Source: Polytrichum commune (Eukaryota > Streptophyta > Polytrichopsida > Polytrichales > Polytrichaceae). Taken from it: DNA of 60,000 nt. The stretch spans positions 45,835,554 through 45,895,553 of the forward strand of contig OX485803.1 in the NCBI GenBank assembly GCA_950295325.1. The letters are read 5' to 3'. Of the stretch, positions 1 to 11,462 are shown in pieces. The notes beneath the pieces are model-generated. The model did not search any database and was not told the origin of the DNA. It saw nothing but the letters and a program-made list of their open reading frames with translations. Numbering within the stretch: position 1 is the first letter of the stretch; each line of letters begins with the position of its first letter. A program made the translations under genes and the position numbers.

Positions 1-1
1 T

Positions 2-178
2 GAGGCTTTGGTGAAAGATGCGGGGCAGTCGTTTGGACCGTTTGACGACGAGGTCTCGGAGAATTTGGAGGGGTTTATGGGAGCTGGGGACAACGGTTGG
101 GAGGATTGGGAGGAGTGGATGGGCTGGGAAGGCGCCGGCACCTACGACTTCTCCAACCATGTCAATCCTTACGTATAA
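2..178 (+). CDS. 3' end of an unidentified acidic protein gene
   Basis: An open frame runs from the window edge through 58 codons to a TAA at 176-178. The peptide is strongly acidic and rich in Trp and Gly, with a [12 protein letters not shown] core, and ends in NHVNPYV. The codons are GC-rich compared with the AT-rich DNA that follows, which supports real coding. Acidic, aromatic C-termini of this kind occur in plant transcription activators, but no DNA-binding domain is inside the window, so I give no function. The start of the gene lies to the left. An ATG at 18 and another at 97 open other frames over the same bases; those peptides lack this composition and run on into the repeat DNA, so I treat them as shadows. 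Confidence 0.5.
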   Translation, partial: EALVKDAGQSFGPFDDEVSENLEGFMGAGDNGWEDWEEWMGWEGAGTYDFSNHVNPYV

Positions 179-242
179 TGAGATTGCCAGAGACTTGTCA
201 CACCGGCTTGCTGTACATACCCGCGCCACGACGGACTTCGTC

Positions 243-1400
243 GGGAGATGTAGTGGGAGTAGAGATTCACATGATTTTTTTGTACATAGATACTACATGT
301 CGGGCACAGTTTTTTTTTGTCACCGCTGCCTGCAAGTTGAATGAAGGAGATGGTAATATAGGAACCCACATGAGGGAAATTAAGTCTCATGAGAGGCTGT
401 AGAGGTCCAAAGTGGCCTCTCGCCCTGTGTTCTGTAACCTCAAAGCAATTCGCCGATAATTCAAAAACCTGATCGGTGCTGTGGTCTCTCCGGCACCATC
501 TTACATCTGAAATTCTTTTCTTCACATGTTGTCTGTTATGTGCAAATTGCATATGGCGGAAGTTTGCAGTTCTTGAATCTCGGTGCCAGGATTGTGTTGA
601 CGATTTGCCTTGTCAAGAATCTCTCTTGTAATTGTGTCTTGCAACCACAGATTTTCAATTCGGGAAGATGTAGGAGTACATGATTAATATGATTTTTTTT
701 GTACATACATACTAGTTGTCGAGCACAATGTTTTTTGACACCGCTGCCTGCAAATTGTAGGAGACGTGACTTAGGAACTTACATGAGGGAAATTAAATAT
801 CATGAGAGGCTTTAGAGACCCAAAGTGACGTCTCGCCATTTGCTCCAAAGGGCTGTAATTCCTAAACTGTATCGGTGCTGTGGTCTCTCCGGCCCCATCT
901 TACATCTGAATTTTGTTTCTTCACATGTTGTCTGTTATGTGCAAATTGCATATGGTGGAAGTTTTCTTTTCGGCAGGATGATGTGTATTGAATCTCGGTG
1001 CCAGGAATGTGGTGATGATTTGCCTCTGAAGAATCTCTCATGTAACTGTGTCCTGCAACCACGGACTCCTGTGGAGTTGTGGGAGTAGACTAACAATTTT
1101 TTTCCTGTACACACATACTACGTAGATGGTAACTTACGAAGTTATGTGAGGGAAGTCTCCCACGAAAGGTCGTAGAGGTCCAAAGACATCTCTCGCCGTG
1201 TCGGCTCCTCAAAGCACTTCGCCGCTGTATTGATGTTGTGGTCTCTGCGACACCATCCTATATCTGATTTTTTTGTAATTTTGTGGAAATTGAAGATGGT
1301 GCAAGTTTGATTTCATGAAGCATGATGTTTCTGGAATCTCAGTGCCAGGAGTGTGTTGATGATCTACCCTGCCAATAAATCTCCCATGTAACTGTGCCCT
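243..1400. repeat. three tandem ~420-bp units downstream of the first gene
   Basis: Units begin near 243, 663 and 1080. Each has the same order of blocks: a G-rich start (GGGAGATGTAG or similar), a T-run followed by GTACATA, a GAGGGAAATTAA-like block, a CTCTCGCC block, a GGTCTC...CACCATC block and a CTCGGTGCCAGGA block. The third unit is the most diverged and continues into the larger duplication. Short ORFs such as 825-1088 arise from the repeat and their frames are not kept between units, so I regard the array as non-coding or as decayed exons. Confidence 0.7.
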
Positions 1401-3021
1401 CCAACTTGTTTACCGCTAAAGAGCTTCCAACACAGGAATTGTGACAAATTGTACACCCAATTATTTTTGCAACTGTGGAGATAGCATGCCAAAATCTGCA
1501 TCATGTCTCCTTACAAGAACATCATCAATTTCTTGATATTTTATCCCTCTGGACCTGAATTTCACCTCTGGATGCGGTTTCATACAATGATACTTATCAT
1601 TGTCTGCTCATTGCAACGTCTTTTGAGTATAGAATTCTATTTGACAATAATATTCTCTGTGAACAAATGTGTTCAGAGTAAAGGGAAAAGAAAAAGAAAT
1701 CAAGCTTCGAGTGCGTGAAATAAGATAAAAGCGCCGTGAAGGAAAGGGCGAAGGAGGGCCCGAGCGACGGAGAAAGAGATATGAGTATCTTTTAACCCTG
1801 GATAAGATCGGAATAATTGAGAATGGACTTCTACAAGAGGAGAAATCTTCGGGGGTGCACCGTTTTCGGCAACAATTTGTTCACATCTTGCAGGAGTAGA
1901 ATTCTTCGGAGATGCACAGGATCGGGCCACTTGTGCACATCATTCTTGGATCAACACTTGGTACGTACAGGTAAAATTAGTTCTTCCAAGGTGCAAAAAT
2001 GTCATCCACTATTCTGGTGTTTATGCAGATTCGAAGTAGTAATTCTTAAGCTACTCATTCGGAAACCAACTAGTGGAGACCAATCTCTCAACTATTCGAA
2101 GAGGGGCAGCAAAAGAATTGAGGGTTGTCATTTTGTACATGCAGACAGGATGTATAGATTAGATTATAAAAAACTCCATTCTTTTCTTTCTTTTTTCTTT
2201 TTTTGAGACGAGCCTTTGCTACCAGCATATGAATCTTAGGCAATCACCCCCAGTTGGTGAATGAACAATGCAGTTTTGCAAATTTTTCAATGACACATGT
2301 CAACTGCCTACCACTCATATGCTTGTAGTGCTTGGCCTCCTAATTTTGTCTTGAACCTCATCTACATTAGGTGGATTACGCAGTTTAATTGGGGCTTCTC
2401 TTGGAAGTCGTGCAAAGTAAGTTTCAAATTGCTACAATAGATGGAAGAGCATTGTCGTGGTAATTTTTTTTGGATTATTCAGCATACATATTACGTAGAT
2501 AGGTATATAGATAGAAATGATGGCTTCATGTGGAAGCAAGCCAAAGAGTAGATATGTAGTCAAGTAGAAAGGACAACTTCCTTTGGCAGTGAGCATAAGT
2601 GAAGAGAATCTTCGTTGTTAACATTATTCTTGGATTATTTTGCATCACATATTGCATAAGTAGATAGATAAACAAAAATGATGGCAAATTGTGGTAGCAA
2701 GCATAAATGAAAAGCCTCTTTGTTTGCAGATTATAGAATATCATCTTTTGGTGGCAAACTTTATAACAACAGGGGACAAATATTGAACTCACTCACCTGA
2801 CTCATCGTTTATTGATAATTGTTGAGTGAATTTAGCATAGGTTGTTGAGCACGGGAAAGGTTGCAAATGGGGGGGGGGGTACTTAGTGGGTGCTAAGAGG
2901 GTCCAACCAGCTATTTCACTAGAATATTGCAAGAAATAATTATCCCTGACCAAGACTCATGACAATAAGCAGTGTACAGTAACCTCCCACTTAAGTACGC
3001 AACTTGAACCTGCGCAGTTTG

Positions 3022-3132
3022 TGCGTACTTTAGGGTTTAGGGTTTCCAAATCGCTATTGCTTGTGTTTCGCTATAGCCAGTACGTGCGTACTTTAGAGTT
3101 TAGGGTTTCCCAAATCGCTTGTGTTTCGCTAC
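3022..3132 (+). repeat. direct repeat with telomere-like TTTAGGG units inside the MITE
   Basis: A ~50-bp block (GTGCGTACTTTAGGGTTTAG, then TTTCC...TTGTGTTTCGCTA) occurs at about 3022-3074 and again at 3086-3132. Each copy holds two TTTAGGG-like units. The block lies directly before the ORF start at 3134. AAACCCTAA motifs (telo-boxes) occur in promoters of plant translation and ribosomal genes, so this could be either a leader region or a captured telomeric motif. Confidence 0.6.
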
Positions 3133-3133
3133 A

Positions 3134-3376
3134 ATGTCGAAGAAACCCAATGGAAAGCGTCTCAATTTAGAAAACGGAGTTATATTCCAGGGTTTTGACT
3201 CTCTTTATGAGCAGGTTTTTGAGATCGAGGATCAACTGCTCTGCCCTAAAGTTCAAGCAGAAGCAAAGGAAACATTCAATGACCTTAAGAAATCGTTTGA
3301 ATCATTTCAGAGCAAGATCCGAGCGGTCGGCCTCAAAGCCAAACGCAAAAAAAACTTCAAAACTTACACCAAATGA
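3134..3376 (+). CDS. 80-codon ORF carried by the MITE, function unknown
   Basis: The ATG at 3134 opens 80 codons ending in TGA at 3374-3376. The peptide starts MSKKPNGKRL, has a charged centre that could form a helix (EIEDQLL...KVQAEAKETFNDLKKSF) and ends in a Lys-rich tail. The element around it is only 515 bp, so the ORF fills almost half of it. I recognise no transposase, HTH or zinc motif. The basic start could be the remnant of a DNA-binding N-terminus, or the ORF may be a captured host exon. A TTG five codons upstream extends the frame, but the ATG is the likelier start. Confidence 0.3.
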   Translation: MSKKPNGKRLNLENGVIFQGFDSLYEQVFEIEDQLLCPKVQAEAKETFNDLKKSFESFQSKIRAVGLKAKRKKNFKTYTK

Positions 3377-3670
3377 CGATTCACGACATGTTCAACTAAT
3401 AAATCTTGAACCCTAATTTTTTTGGCCAAAAAATGCGTACTTAACCAGGATGTGTACTTAAATGGGTGCGTACTTAAGCGGGAGGTTACTGTATATTTGC
3501 AGGGATTCCCCGAATAGTGTCAAAGTCATATGTGCAATAAAGACTTGGGAAATATTCCTCCACAATTGATACAGTATTTGCTGCAGATGTGACAAGTAAA
3601 GGGGTCTACCACATTGTGCATATCTATCTGTCTCTCAGTATCCATAGTCGTAAGTCAAGCCACACTCATC

Positions 3671-4552
3671 GTTTCCTGGGACATCAAATTTATTAACAAG
3701 TCTAGGTTGCACTCTTGACCTCAGTCTAACATAATGTGCTGATTTATGCAGCTTGAGTTGTAATCATGGATGGCAATCGAGGATAGGAATGGATCAAGTT
3801 GATGTGACTCATGACTTGAATTGGAAACTGGAATTGAAGTGGTGACCGTTTCCCAACTGTTTGTTAACTCTACATGTTTTGTGCAATTCACAACGATACC
3901 TACGTCATTGCTATGATTGAAGTAAATTAATCACAAGACGTTAAATAACACTTCAGGATTAATATAATACTCACCCAAGCTCTTTTGAAAGAAGCTGAAA
4001 GATTGCAACCTTTGTCCTCAGTTGATTGGTGACTAATGAGCGGAAACCAGAGATTAAGGATGGACTGTTCTATTTTCATTGAATCACTTTGGTAGACAAC
4101 ACCAAGTCCAGTGCCGTCACTCGATATAAATCTCAACTGCATCTAATTACAGCAGTTGCCTCTGGTTCTGTTGCATTGCTTAGGTTGATCATGTTAGTGG
4201 TAGTGTCATCTGGAGTAAAGGAAGAACTAGGCACAAATTTAATTGTCAAAATGTCAAATGATTGTATTGATGGTCTATAAACAAGAAAACAATAATACCT
4301 TGAGGCTCTATCCTTTACTATGAAAGACCACAACTATAGTTGTCCACTTTGCTCATGCCAGTCCATTGCTATTTATTATATCTGTAACCAAACTTTTCCT
4401 GGATTTTGTGCACCTTCTTCTCAAATGCGGGTCAAGGATTAAAGCTATTCAGTTATCACTCAAAAAATTTAAAATAAATATTAACATCTATCAAAATAAC
4501 TATATTTAACTATATTTTTTCAATGCATTTTAGGGAGCAACTATAGTAAACT
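3671..4552. other. non-coding stretch, no feature seen
   Basis: Only short unrelated ORFs occur on both strands (for example 4089-4280 and 3927-4142), with no recognisable motif. I saw no inverted repeats with target duplications. Confidence 0.5.
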
Positions 4553-4603
4553 AGATATATATATAGATATAGATATAGATAGATAGATATATATATATAT
4601 ATA

Positions 4604-4638
<35 letters not shown>
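4553..4638. repeat. compound microsatellite (AT/AG)n then (GT)n
   Basis: An irregular ATAG/AT tract leads into about 28 bases of pure GT repeat ending near 4638. The Thr/His- and Ile/Tyr-rich ORF on the opposite strand is a translation of this repeat, not a gene. Confidence 0.95.
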
Positions 4639-5087
4639 CTATACTTAACATCAACATTAAATAAATTGGACCAAAAACAACAGGAACAAGCAACGTCCAA
4701 GTGTGAATGCAAAGTGGTTAATAAATTTGCTCTTGAAATAAAGAAGTTGATGGATAGTCCTTGTCCTACAGATAGAGGCAATAAACCAAAGATATGTCAA
4801 GTAGGAATTAGTTTCTGTACATAAAGACAAAACCAATCTTATGGTCATATACTTCCTTAATTCGTACTAGATCGTCAAATAACCCTAAGCCTACAAATAT
4901 AGAAAGAATTGACACTTAGGTATAAATGGAAGAGCCTACATTTGGATCTTGTGCTTGGTCTAATTGACCTCGAAAGCTTTGTTTTAATAGACACAATGTC
5001 TATTTAAAAAGTGATCTTCAACGCTTGGGCAGTCTCGACCTTTCTGACGAATGAGAGATCTTAGAATACAATCGTCACGGGCCTTTA
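4639..5087. other. non-coding stretch with a possible MITE end
   Basis: No gene is seen. Bases 5010-5082 (GACCTTTCTGACGAATGAGAG and on) resemble the right-hand part of the GGGCCACTTCAC element family, so an older decayed copy may abut the next element. Confidence 0.35.
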
Positions 5088-5576
5088 GGGTCACTTCACA
5101 CACGAGCCAAGGGCCGTGACCATGAAATTGTGAGAGCCCAAAAGATAGTGACCAAAGGCCATCCCAAGACACTTCCAAAATCATGTAGTGTGGTCACGGA
5201 CTCTCAAGTGTAGTGTGAAGTCATATGTGACCTGGCCCTCAACCAAACGCTATTTCAATGAATTTCTATTCATGCGGGTCCTCACACATAATAAAATAGA
5301 ATAAATCAATGATTGTGAGCGGTCTCCCAGTTTAATTGGTGTTAAGCCTACCTCCAAGAGGTGGTTTTTGAAAATAGTCCAAGTGACCATGAAACATGAT
5401 CCATTCGATACCATGGAGGAATCCATGTGGACTTTACATCCATCTTGAATTCACATACACCGTTGATCCCTCAAGCGCAGTGTGAAGCGAACTTGGACCG
5501 ACTCTGCCTTTTCCACCAATGAGAGTGCCTGAAGTGTAATGGTCACGGGCTCTCAGTCTCGTGTGTGAAGTGGCCG
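5088..5576. mobile_element. Harbinger-type MITE, GGGCCACTTCAC family, copy 1
   Basis: The left end reads GGGTCACTTCACACACGAG and the right end CTCGTGTGTGAAGTGGCCG, an inverted repeat of about 19 bp. TTA flanks both sides (5085-5087 and 5577-5579), the 3-bp target preference of PIF/Harbinger elements. Related copies lie at 8732, 19217 and 19835. There is no coding capacity. The centre has a weak foldback (CCTACCTCCAAGAGGTGG). Confidence 0.75.
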
Positions 5577-5579
5577 TTA

Positions 5580-6149
5580 GTATATTCCTGATCTTTGGGA
5601 GAGTGAAGAATCACAGCAAAAACCCTAGGTTGCCGCGGCCTTAAATCCAAGTTGGGGGTTAAGTTAAGTTAGCCGGTTATCCAGAAGGGATAAGGTGGGA
5701 AGTTACTGGAGTTCCTACGTGGACTTTCCCTACCGCTGACCTGCAATCCCAAGTTACCGCGTCAGCACGTCGGGAGGTAACACGGCTTTACCCCACTTTA
5801 CCCTTTTACCTTGTTCAAAATTACGATTTACCAGAGCCCCACAACGACGGGAGCAGTCACAGGGCGCATCGTCGTATTCTCCTTTTCGGAGCGTAGACGA
5901 AGAGAACACAAATCGATCGAGGCTCAGATTTGCTACCTTGCACATTTGTGTTGCTCGTCTGCAAATGTGCATTCATCCATCTAAAGAAGGTTCAGGTGGA
6001 GAATAAAACATGAGAGGAAATGTCTGCGATGAGGAGGTTTAGCTCAGTGTTGTCGAGGAGAAAGTTGTCCTGGAGACGATCGAGAAGACAAGAGGAAGGC
6101 AAGAGAAATCTGGAGTTCGAGAATTTATGAGGGATATAGGAGGGACAAG
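5580..6149. other. GC-richer unannotated stretch before duplication copy B
   Basis: This is more GC-rich than its surroundings and looks like flanking DNA or a 5' leader. No ORF with recognisable motifs is found; the reverse-strand ORFs 5754-5972 and 5992-6261 look random. It may be what remains of the upstream part of the source locus of the duplication. Confidence 0.3.
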
Positions 6150-7565
6150 AGAATTCGCCGCTGTGTTGGTGTGTGTCCCCTTCGACACCATCTTGTATTT
6201 GGTTATATTTTTTCTTGTCTGTTTTGTGCAGATTGCAGATGGTGGAGTTTTGATTCCTCAAAAGATGGTGTTTCTTGAAACTCGGTGCCAGGAGTGTGCT
6301 GATGATCTACCCTGTCAAGAAATCTCTATGTACCTGTGCCCTCCAACGTTTTACTGCCAGAGAGCTGCCTACACAAGAATTGTGACAAATTTTACACCCA
6401 AATATATGTGCACCTGTACAGATAGCATGCCAAAATCTGCAGCACGCCCCTGACAAGAACTTCATCAACTTCCTCATCCCTCTGGACCTGCATTTCACCT
6501 CTGCATGCGGTTTCACACAACGATACTTTTCAATGTCTGCTTATTGCAACATCTTTCGAGTATGGTGTTCAATTTGAAAATAATATTCTCTGTGAACAAA
6601 TGTGTTCAGAGTAAACGAATTCTGTGAACGATTTCTTAAGCCACTCATTCGGGCACCAACTAGTGGAGACTAATCTCACAAATCTTCGAGGAGGTGCAGC
6701 AAAAGAAGCGAGGGTTGTCATTTTGTGTATGCAGACTGGATATTGAGATGAGATTCCTGATTCTTGTTCTTTCTTTTCTTTTCTTTTCCTTTTACTTTTC
6801 TTTTTGAGATGAGCCTTGAACTCCTATTCTTGCCCTGAACCTCATCTGCATCAGGATGATTAGGTAGTTTGATGGAGAACTGGGGCTTCTCCATCGTGGA
6901 AATCGTGCAGAGCAAATTTTGAATTGCTGCAATAGATGCAAACGCAGAGTTGTGGTAATTTTCATTAAATTATTTTGCATACATATTGCATAGACATGTA
7001 GATAGATAGAAACGATGGCTTCATGTGGAACCAAACAAAGAAAAGCCCCTTCGCCCTCGTAGATAGGCAGTTAAATAGAATGGACATCTTCCTTTGGAAG
7101 TAGTAAGCATAGATGTCGAGCATCTTTCTTGGCAGTTTAACTTGGATCGTTTTGCATTACACATTGCATATGTAGGTAGCTAGATAAATAAAAACGATGG
7201 AAAACTTGCGGCAGCAAGCACAAATGAAGAGGCTCTTGCAGGTTATGGACACCTTTGGGTCGCAGACTTTATGACAATGAGAACAATCACTGACCCCGCT
7301 CTCCTGACTCGGCTTGTATTGATAATTGGTGAGTGGTTTTGCCATAGTGTTTTTCCAGGAAATAATTACGAAGACTTATGACAAGTATGGTGTTGCAGCG
7401 ATTCCTCGAATGGTGTTGAAGTCATTCATGTGTGCAACATTAGAGAGTTTGGAAATACTCTCCACACTTGACACGGTATTTATTGCGGATGTGATGAGTG
7501 AAGGGGTCTATCATATTGTCCATATCTGTCTCTCAGTATTTATACATGTAGGTCAAGCCACACTC
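6150..7565. repeat. segmental duplication, copy B
   Basis: This is the shorter copy of 1215-3670 and lacks the four extra blocks found there. A 108-codon ORF at 6127-6453 runs into it and contains ETRCQECADDLPCQE, related to RCQECGDDLPLKN in the tandem units near 1000. A TTTTGTGCAG|ATTGCAG junction at about 6224-6236 looks like an intron acceptor. The related units at 530-640 and 1270-1390 break this frame, so a shared exon is possible but not shown. Confidence 0.7.
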
Positions 7566-8731
7566 TTCAGTGCACACCTGATATAGTATAGTTCCTCAAA
7601 CAGAGATCAAACCTATCGTCTGCTCCCGCTTTGACAGACTTTATGTTTAACTATAATGAAGGAGATCGGTGTCAAGTTTTGGATTGAATATTTTGGAAAG
7701 AGGGGTTGGAAGGAAAAATTGTCGTGTTCACATGGAAAGGGAATTAAATCTTGGAATTAGAGCTACAACAAAGTTAAACATGTCAAATTGCAACATACTA
7801 CAGTTGAAGATGATGAGAGACGTAACATTATTCAACTGATATTAGCCAACATAGATACCTACGCGTAGATACATGAGCCATGCAATTTGTCAATGAGTAG
7901 AATGTGTCAACGCGGGAAGTGGTCATGTTTTTGTTGTGTTGGGAGCTCATGTGATAGTGTTGACTCCAAACAATAGTTGTCACTTCAATGCAAACTTCTC
8001 ATGAACATCAAAGATGTTTTTTTTTGTACAAGTTGTTTTTTTTTTTTATGTTGATGTAAAAAATGCAAGGTGACTAATCTATCATGGCTTGCACATTTTC
8101 ACATGACTATTTGTGGAAATGTTCAACCATTGAGTTGTTCCCATCTAGTGCATCACACAAGTATTCCGCTCATTTTCCAAGCAATTAGATTGGTCAAAAG
8201 TCTTTTTTCGGGGGATAAAACATGACATTTTCTTGTGCATCACTTCCTTCAATTGCTATGATCCAAAAATCCCAAGGGTTATTCGTGCCCATTTTTTCCC
8301 TCGTTATAGCTCATCTTCCATGTTTCAAGATCCTAGAGACAAATCCCATTTAGACAAAACCCTAAACCCTAAACCCTTATGAACCTCAAAACTTGTCCCT
8401 GAAAATTTCACAACCAACATAGAGTGAAATGCACTTAAAACAACCCTTTCATAGGCTTGGGAGGTCAAAAGTTAAGTTACATGAGTGTCCAAAAACATTT
8501 GCTCTGGGGCCCCTGCACAAAGATCCAGTGACATGTGACAATCACGAGCTTTTTCTTTTTCTTTTTTTTTGGTTTCGGGTCCCCAAGATCCTGACAACAA
8601 TTTAGCTGCAAAACTCCAACAGATGCTGGCCACTTTCAGAAGCTGAGTTATCAACACTCATCAAATTCAATCCAAGGCTGCACAGAAGTTACAGTTCTGG
8701 AAGGCAGAAGCACCTGTCGTGGACACTTTGA
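7566..8731. other. non-coding stretch with a short interstitial telomere-like repeat
   Basis: No gene is seen. At 8356-8376 there are about 2.5 units of CCCTAAA, the plant telomere repeat. Several T-runs occur near 8020-8045. The remainder is AT-rich and featureless. Confidence 0.5.
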
Positions 8732-8878
8732 GGGCCACTTCACACACGAGCCCAGAGCCGTGACCATGAAATTGTGAGAGCTCAAAAGATAGTGACCAAA
8801 GGCCGTCCCAACACACCTCCCAAATCATATGGTGTGGTCACGGACCCTCAACATGTGGTGTGGTGTGATGCCATTTGA
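8732..8878 (+). mobile_element. truncated GGGCCACTTCAC-family MITE
   Basis: The left end GGGCCACTTCACACACGAG follows a TGA (8729-8731) and matches the copy at 19217 for about 145 bp. Similarity fades after GTGTGGTGTGATGCCAT and no right inverted end is found, so this is a fragment. Confidence 0.65.
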
Positions 8879-9403
8879 TTCCCATCACACCAAGCCACGT
8901 CCAAATTGCTTGTGTTTGATATCACGTGCTATTTATACTAATAAACCACCGAGTAGCTTAGTACTTCATCCTCCCAAGTATCCACAAAAAAAAAATCTTC
9001 AAAATATCCTCTCTAGAGGCAATTGTTCATGGAGATTATGTGCAAGCATATTACATCATAACATTATTCAAATTCAGGTTGAATGTGGGAAATAGTTGGG
9101 AATATTCTATGGAATAATGTTTGTCCCACGTAACATTGTTATGAATCTAAATAATGTTATGGATGTGTTTGAGCTTTTATCTACTATCTATATTTGAAAA
9201 CATACCATACATTGCCTTTGTTATAAGTGATTGTAATTTTACCCTATTTTCACTTTCTTACTTGTATTAGGTTGTGTGAAATCTAGTTTTAAACATATAT
9301 ACCAAGTAAAATTTGACATTGCTTCTTTCTGGAAGTTACTCCTCTTTATTGGATAAAATTGGTGCACACTTCCATATGTGGGGGTCCAAATTTTTGTCAA
9401 ATA

Positions 9404-9651
9404 CTCCCTCCGTCCCAAAATGATTGTCCGGTTTATTTGCCCGGCTAGAACTTTGAGGTTCAAAGTCAATTTTTTTTGAGACAAACTTTCATCATCAAGA
9501 AGTCTTTCGACACTGCAACTTCGGGAGGCGTTTCGGAGTAGTTGTTGTTTTCTAATTTAAGAGTCATACTTACAACTACTTGGTCAATGGTCAACGGGCC
9601 TTGATCTCACCAAAGTTAGGAACACATACAATCGGTTTGGAACGGAAGGAG
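9404..9651. mobile_element. Stowaway-like MITE, copy 1
   Basis: The left end CTCCCTCCGTCCCAAAATGA and right end GGAACGGAAGGAG are inverted repeats flanked by TA (9402-9403 and 9652-9653). CTCCCTCC ends with TA duplications are the hallmark of plant Stowaway elements, which are moved by mariner-like transposases. A second copy in the same orientation lies at 17799-18084. Confidence 0.85.
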
Positions 9652-9653
9652 TA

Positions 9654-11462
9654 GTAATTTTCACCGACTTCATCGGTATATGTACAAACTACTCTATTTC
9701 AAAGTAGCTCATTCCTAGAGTCTTGAAATGCATGCAAAAGCATGCTTGAAACAACATGAGACTTACATGCTAGCAATGCAAGAAAGCATTTCTGTCACTT
9801 AAAGACCACAAGAGATGTACAATAGTTTGTCCAAGTAGTGGGCGTCACGTCATGTATTATTTATTAGAGCTTATACCCGCTTCGGGAATATCACTTGTGA
9901 TCCGGATGAGTCAAAGAAGACATTCAAATCGAGTGTATATCGGAAAGTTTGGCATGAATATTGTAGTGCGAAGTCATCATAACTCAAAAATGCTCAAGCC
10001 TTTTTGCATATAAACATACATTTGTTCATTTGCTATATATTTGTAAAGAAATGTGGAAGAAAATAAAATAAAAAATATAGATCGCAAAGCAAACATGTTA
10101 AAATCGATCAAAGATCACTTTGAGGTTGTTTTATCCATTTGGTGTTATTAAGTAAACTAGTGAACTCCGTGTAAGCGTTTTATTTATTGTGATTTCTATA
10201 CGGATGAATAAATAAAGTTATAAGCATTGTGATATGGTTTTAACCCAAGGTAGTTTGCACATGTAAAGAGTCAACATGTTTATGCGGTCAACCTAATTAC
10301 AGATTTCAACATAGATGACCTCATTACATCCATTCAAAAATGTCCACATCTTCCTAACGAAGTAGTCCAATCATTTGACCATACGCAACTCACATTGGAG
10401 GTTGTTTTTGTTGTTTTCAAGTCCATGGTCCCGAATTTGCCAAAGGACAAGTAACAAAAATGTGAATGAAATTGCTTGGACGTACATGTTCTAGTCCGCC
10501 TCCAAGCCTCCTCCACCATAAGATCCCCCCACCCAAAGCAAACACAACTGACTCGCTCTTTGGCAAGAAAATTCAAAGTACTCGAAATCACCACCTAATG
10601 TCATTCTCTCGAGGGCCATCACATTAGACTTGAGATTCTACACTGCAGTTGAAGCTTCAAGGAGATCACTAAGCTTAAGGCTTGATCATGGAGGTAAGTT
10701 TCCTTACCCCCCAAACCAAATATGCTAGAAACATGGAATTCAAGTCCTATACGATAGACACTCATCATCTGGTCAATGACATTCGATCATTTTAGAATAG
10801 GGATATGAACTTCAAGTATAGAAAACAAAAATCACATCTCTACACATTACAATACTATACTCAAAGTGTTTTTCCATTTAAAACACAATAGTTGTCAATC
10901 TCGTCATTAAAAAAAAAAAGTTTTTTAATTGAAATTTTAAATTTGGGGTGGAGTTAAAATTGATGTGTCATGCTGATTAGAGTGGCCTTCATGATTTGTC
11001 ACGTAACAACAAGTGTCCCATGTCATCATTCTCCACCCCCATGATTGTAGCATTGTTTACATGGGACAACAATGAATAATGTAGGCCACACTAACTCGAT
11101 TGTATAGTGAACTTGCCCCAGCTTGAAAACCTCAACTTTACAATGTTCAGATCTTTCAATGTTTTTTTTTTTTTTTTTTCATCTTCGATTATGAATTTAG
11201 ATATCACATACATATTCCCACTTCTTATTATCAAAAAAACTAAAAACAAATCAAGGTTATCACATGGTGGGACATGATGGGCATGTCTATTGAATCCAAC
11301 AACAACAACAATGATATTTAGTGGATGCAAATGCCCTCAATGTCAATAGCAGGTAAACAAGAAAAAATAAGATTCATTGGCATGTGCCCAGGGAAAAGCA
11401 AGTGATATTTTCAATATCTTGCAGGTGTTATAACTCCATCTAAATGCAATGCAATATATATT
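9654..11462. other. non-coding stretch, no gene seen
   Basis: AT-rich DNA with short random ORFs only (10334-10594 and 11091-11330 on the - strand have no known motif). There is an A-run at 10910-10919 and a T-run at about 11162-11180. Confidence 0.5.

Larger units (their letters stand above)
2977..3491. mobile_element. 515-bp TA-flanked pogo/mariner-type MITE with an ORF
   Basis: The ends are inverted repeats, starting CAGTAACCTCCCACTTAAGT and ending as its complement with one mismatch. TA dinucleotides at 2975-2976 and 3492-3493 flank them. A CAGT start with a TA duplication is the pattern of the Tc1/mariner/pogo superfamily. The paralogous segment at 7380-7400 lacks the element and serves as an empty site, which supports these borders. 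Inside are two near-repeats with telomere-like TTTAGGG units and an 80-codon ORF. Confidence 0.8.
1215..3670. repeat. segmental duplication, copy A
   Basis: Blocks in this interval recur in the same order at 6150-7565. Matching pieces include 1380-1690 with 6320-6620, 2040-2215 with 6635-6815, 2370-2830 with 6830-7330, and 3494-3670 with 7390-7565. Copy A has extra DNA at about 1695-2035, 2215-2370, 2835-2925 and the 515-bp element at 2977. A run of ten or more G lies at about 2868-2878. No frame stays open across both copies, so no gene is called. Confidence 0.7.

Noticed and set aside
825-1088. 87-codon ORF with CQEC motif as a gene
   Set aside because: The frame is not kept in the other tandem units and there is no good start or domain; mentioned only as a possible decayed exon.
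243-1400. CRISPR-like or satellite array
   Set aside because: Only three long units without spacers, in a plant nuclear context; plain tandem duplication explains it.
4551-4781. ORF with poly-Thr/His and poly-Ile/Tyr
   Set aside because: It is a translation of the GT and AT microsatellite.
6127-6453. 108-codon ORF with a hydrophobic start as a secreted Cys-rich peptide
   Set aside because: The hydrophobic part overlaps a probable intron acceptor and the other copies of the duplication break the frame.
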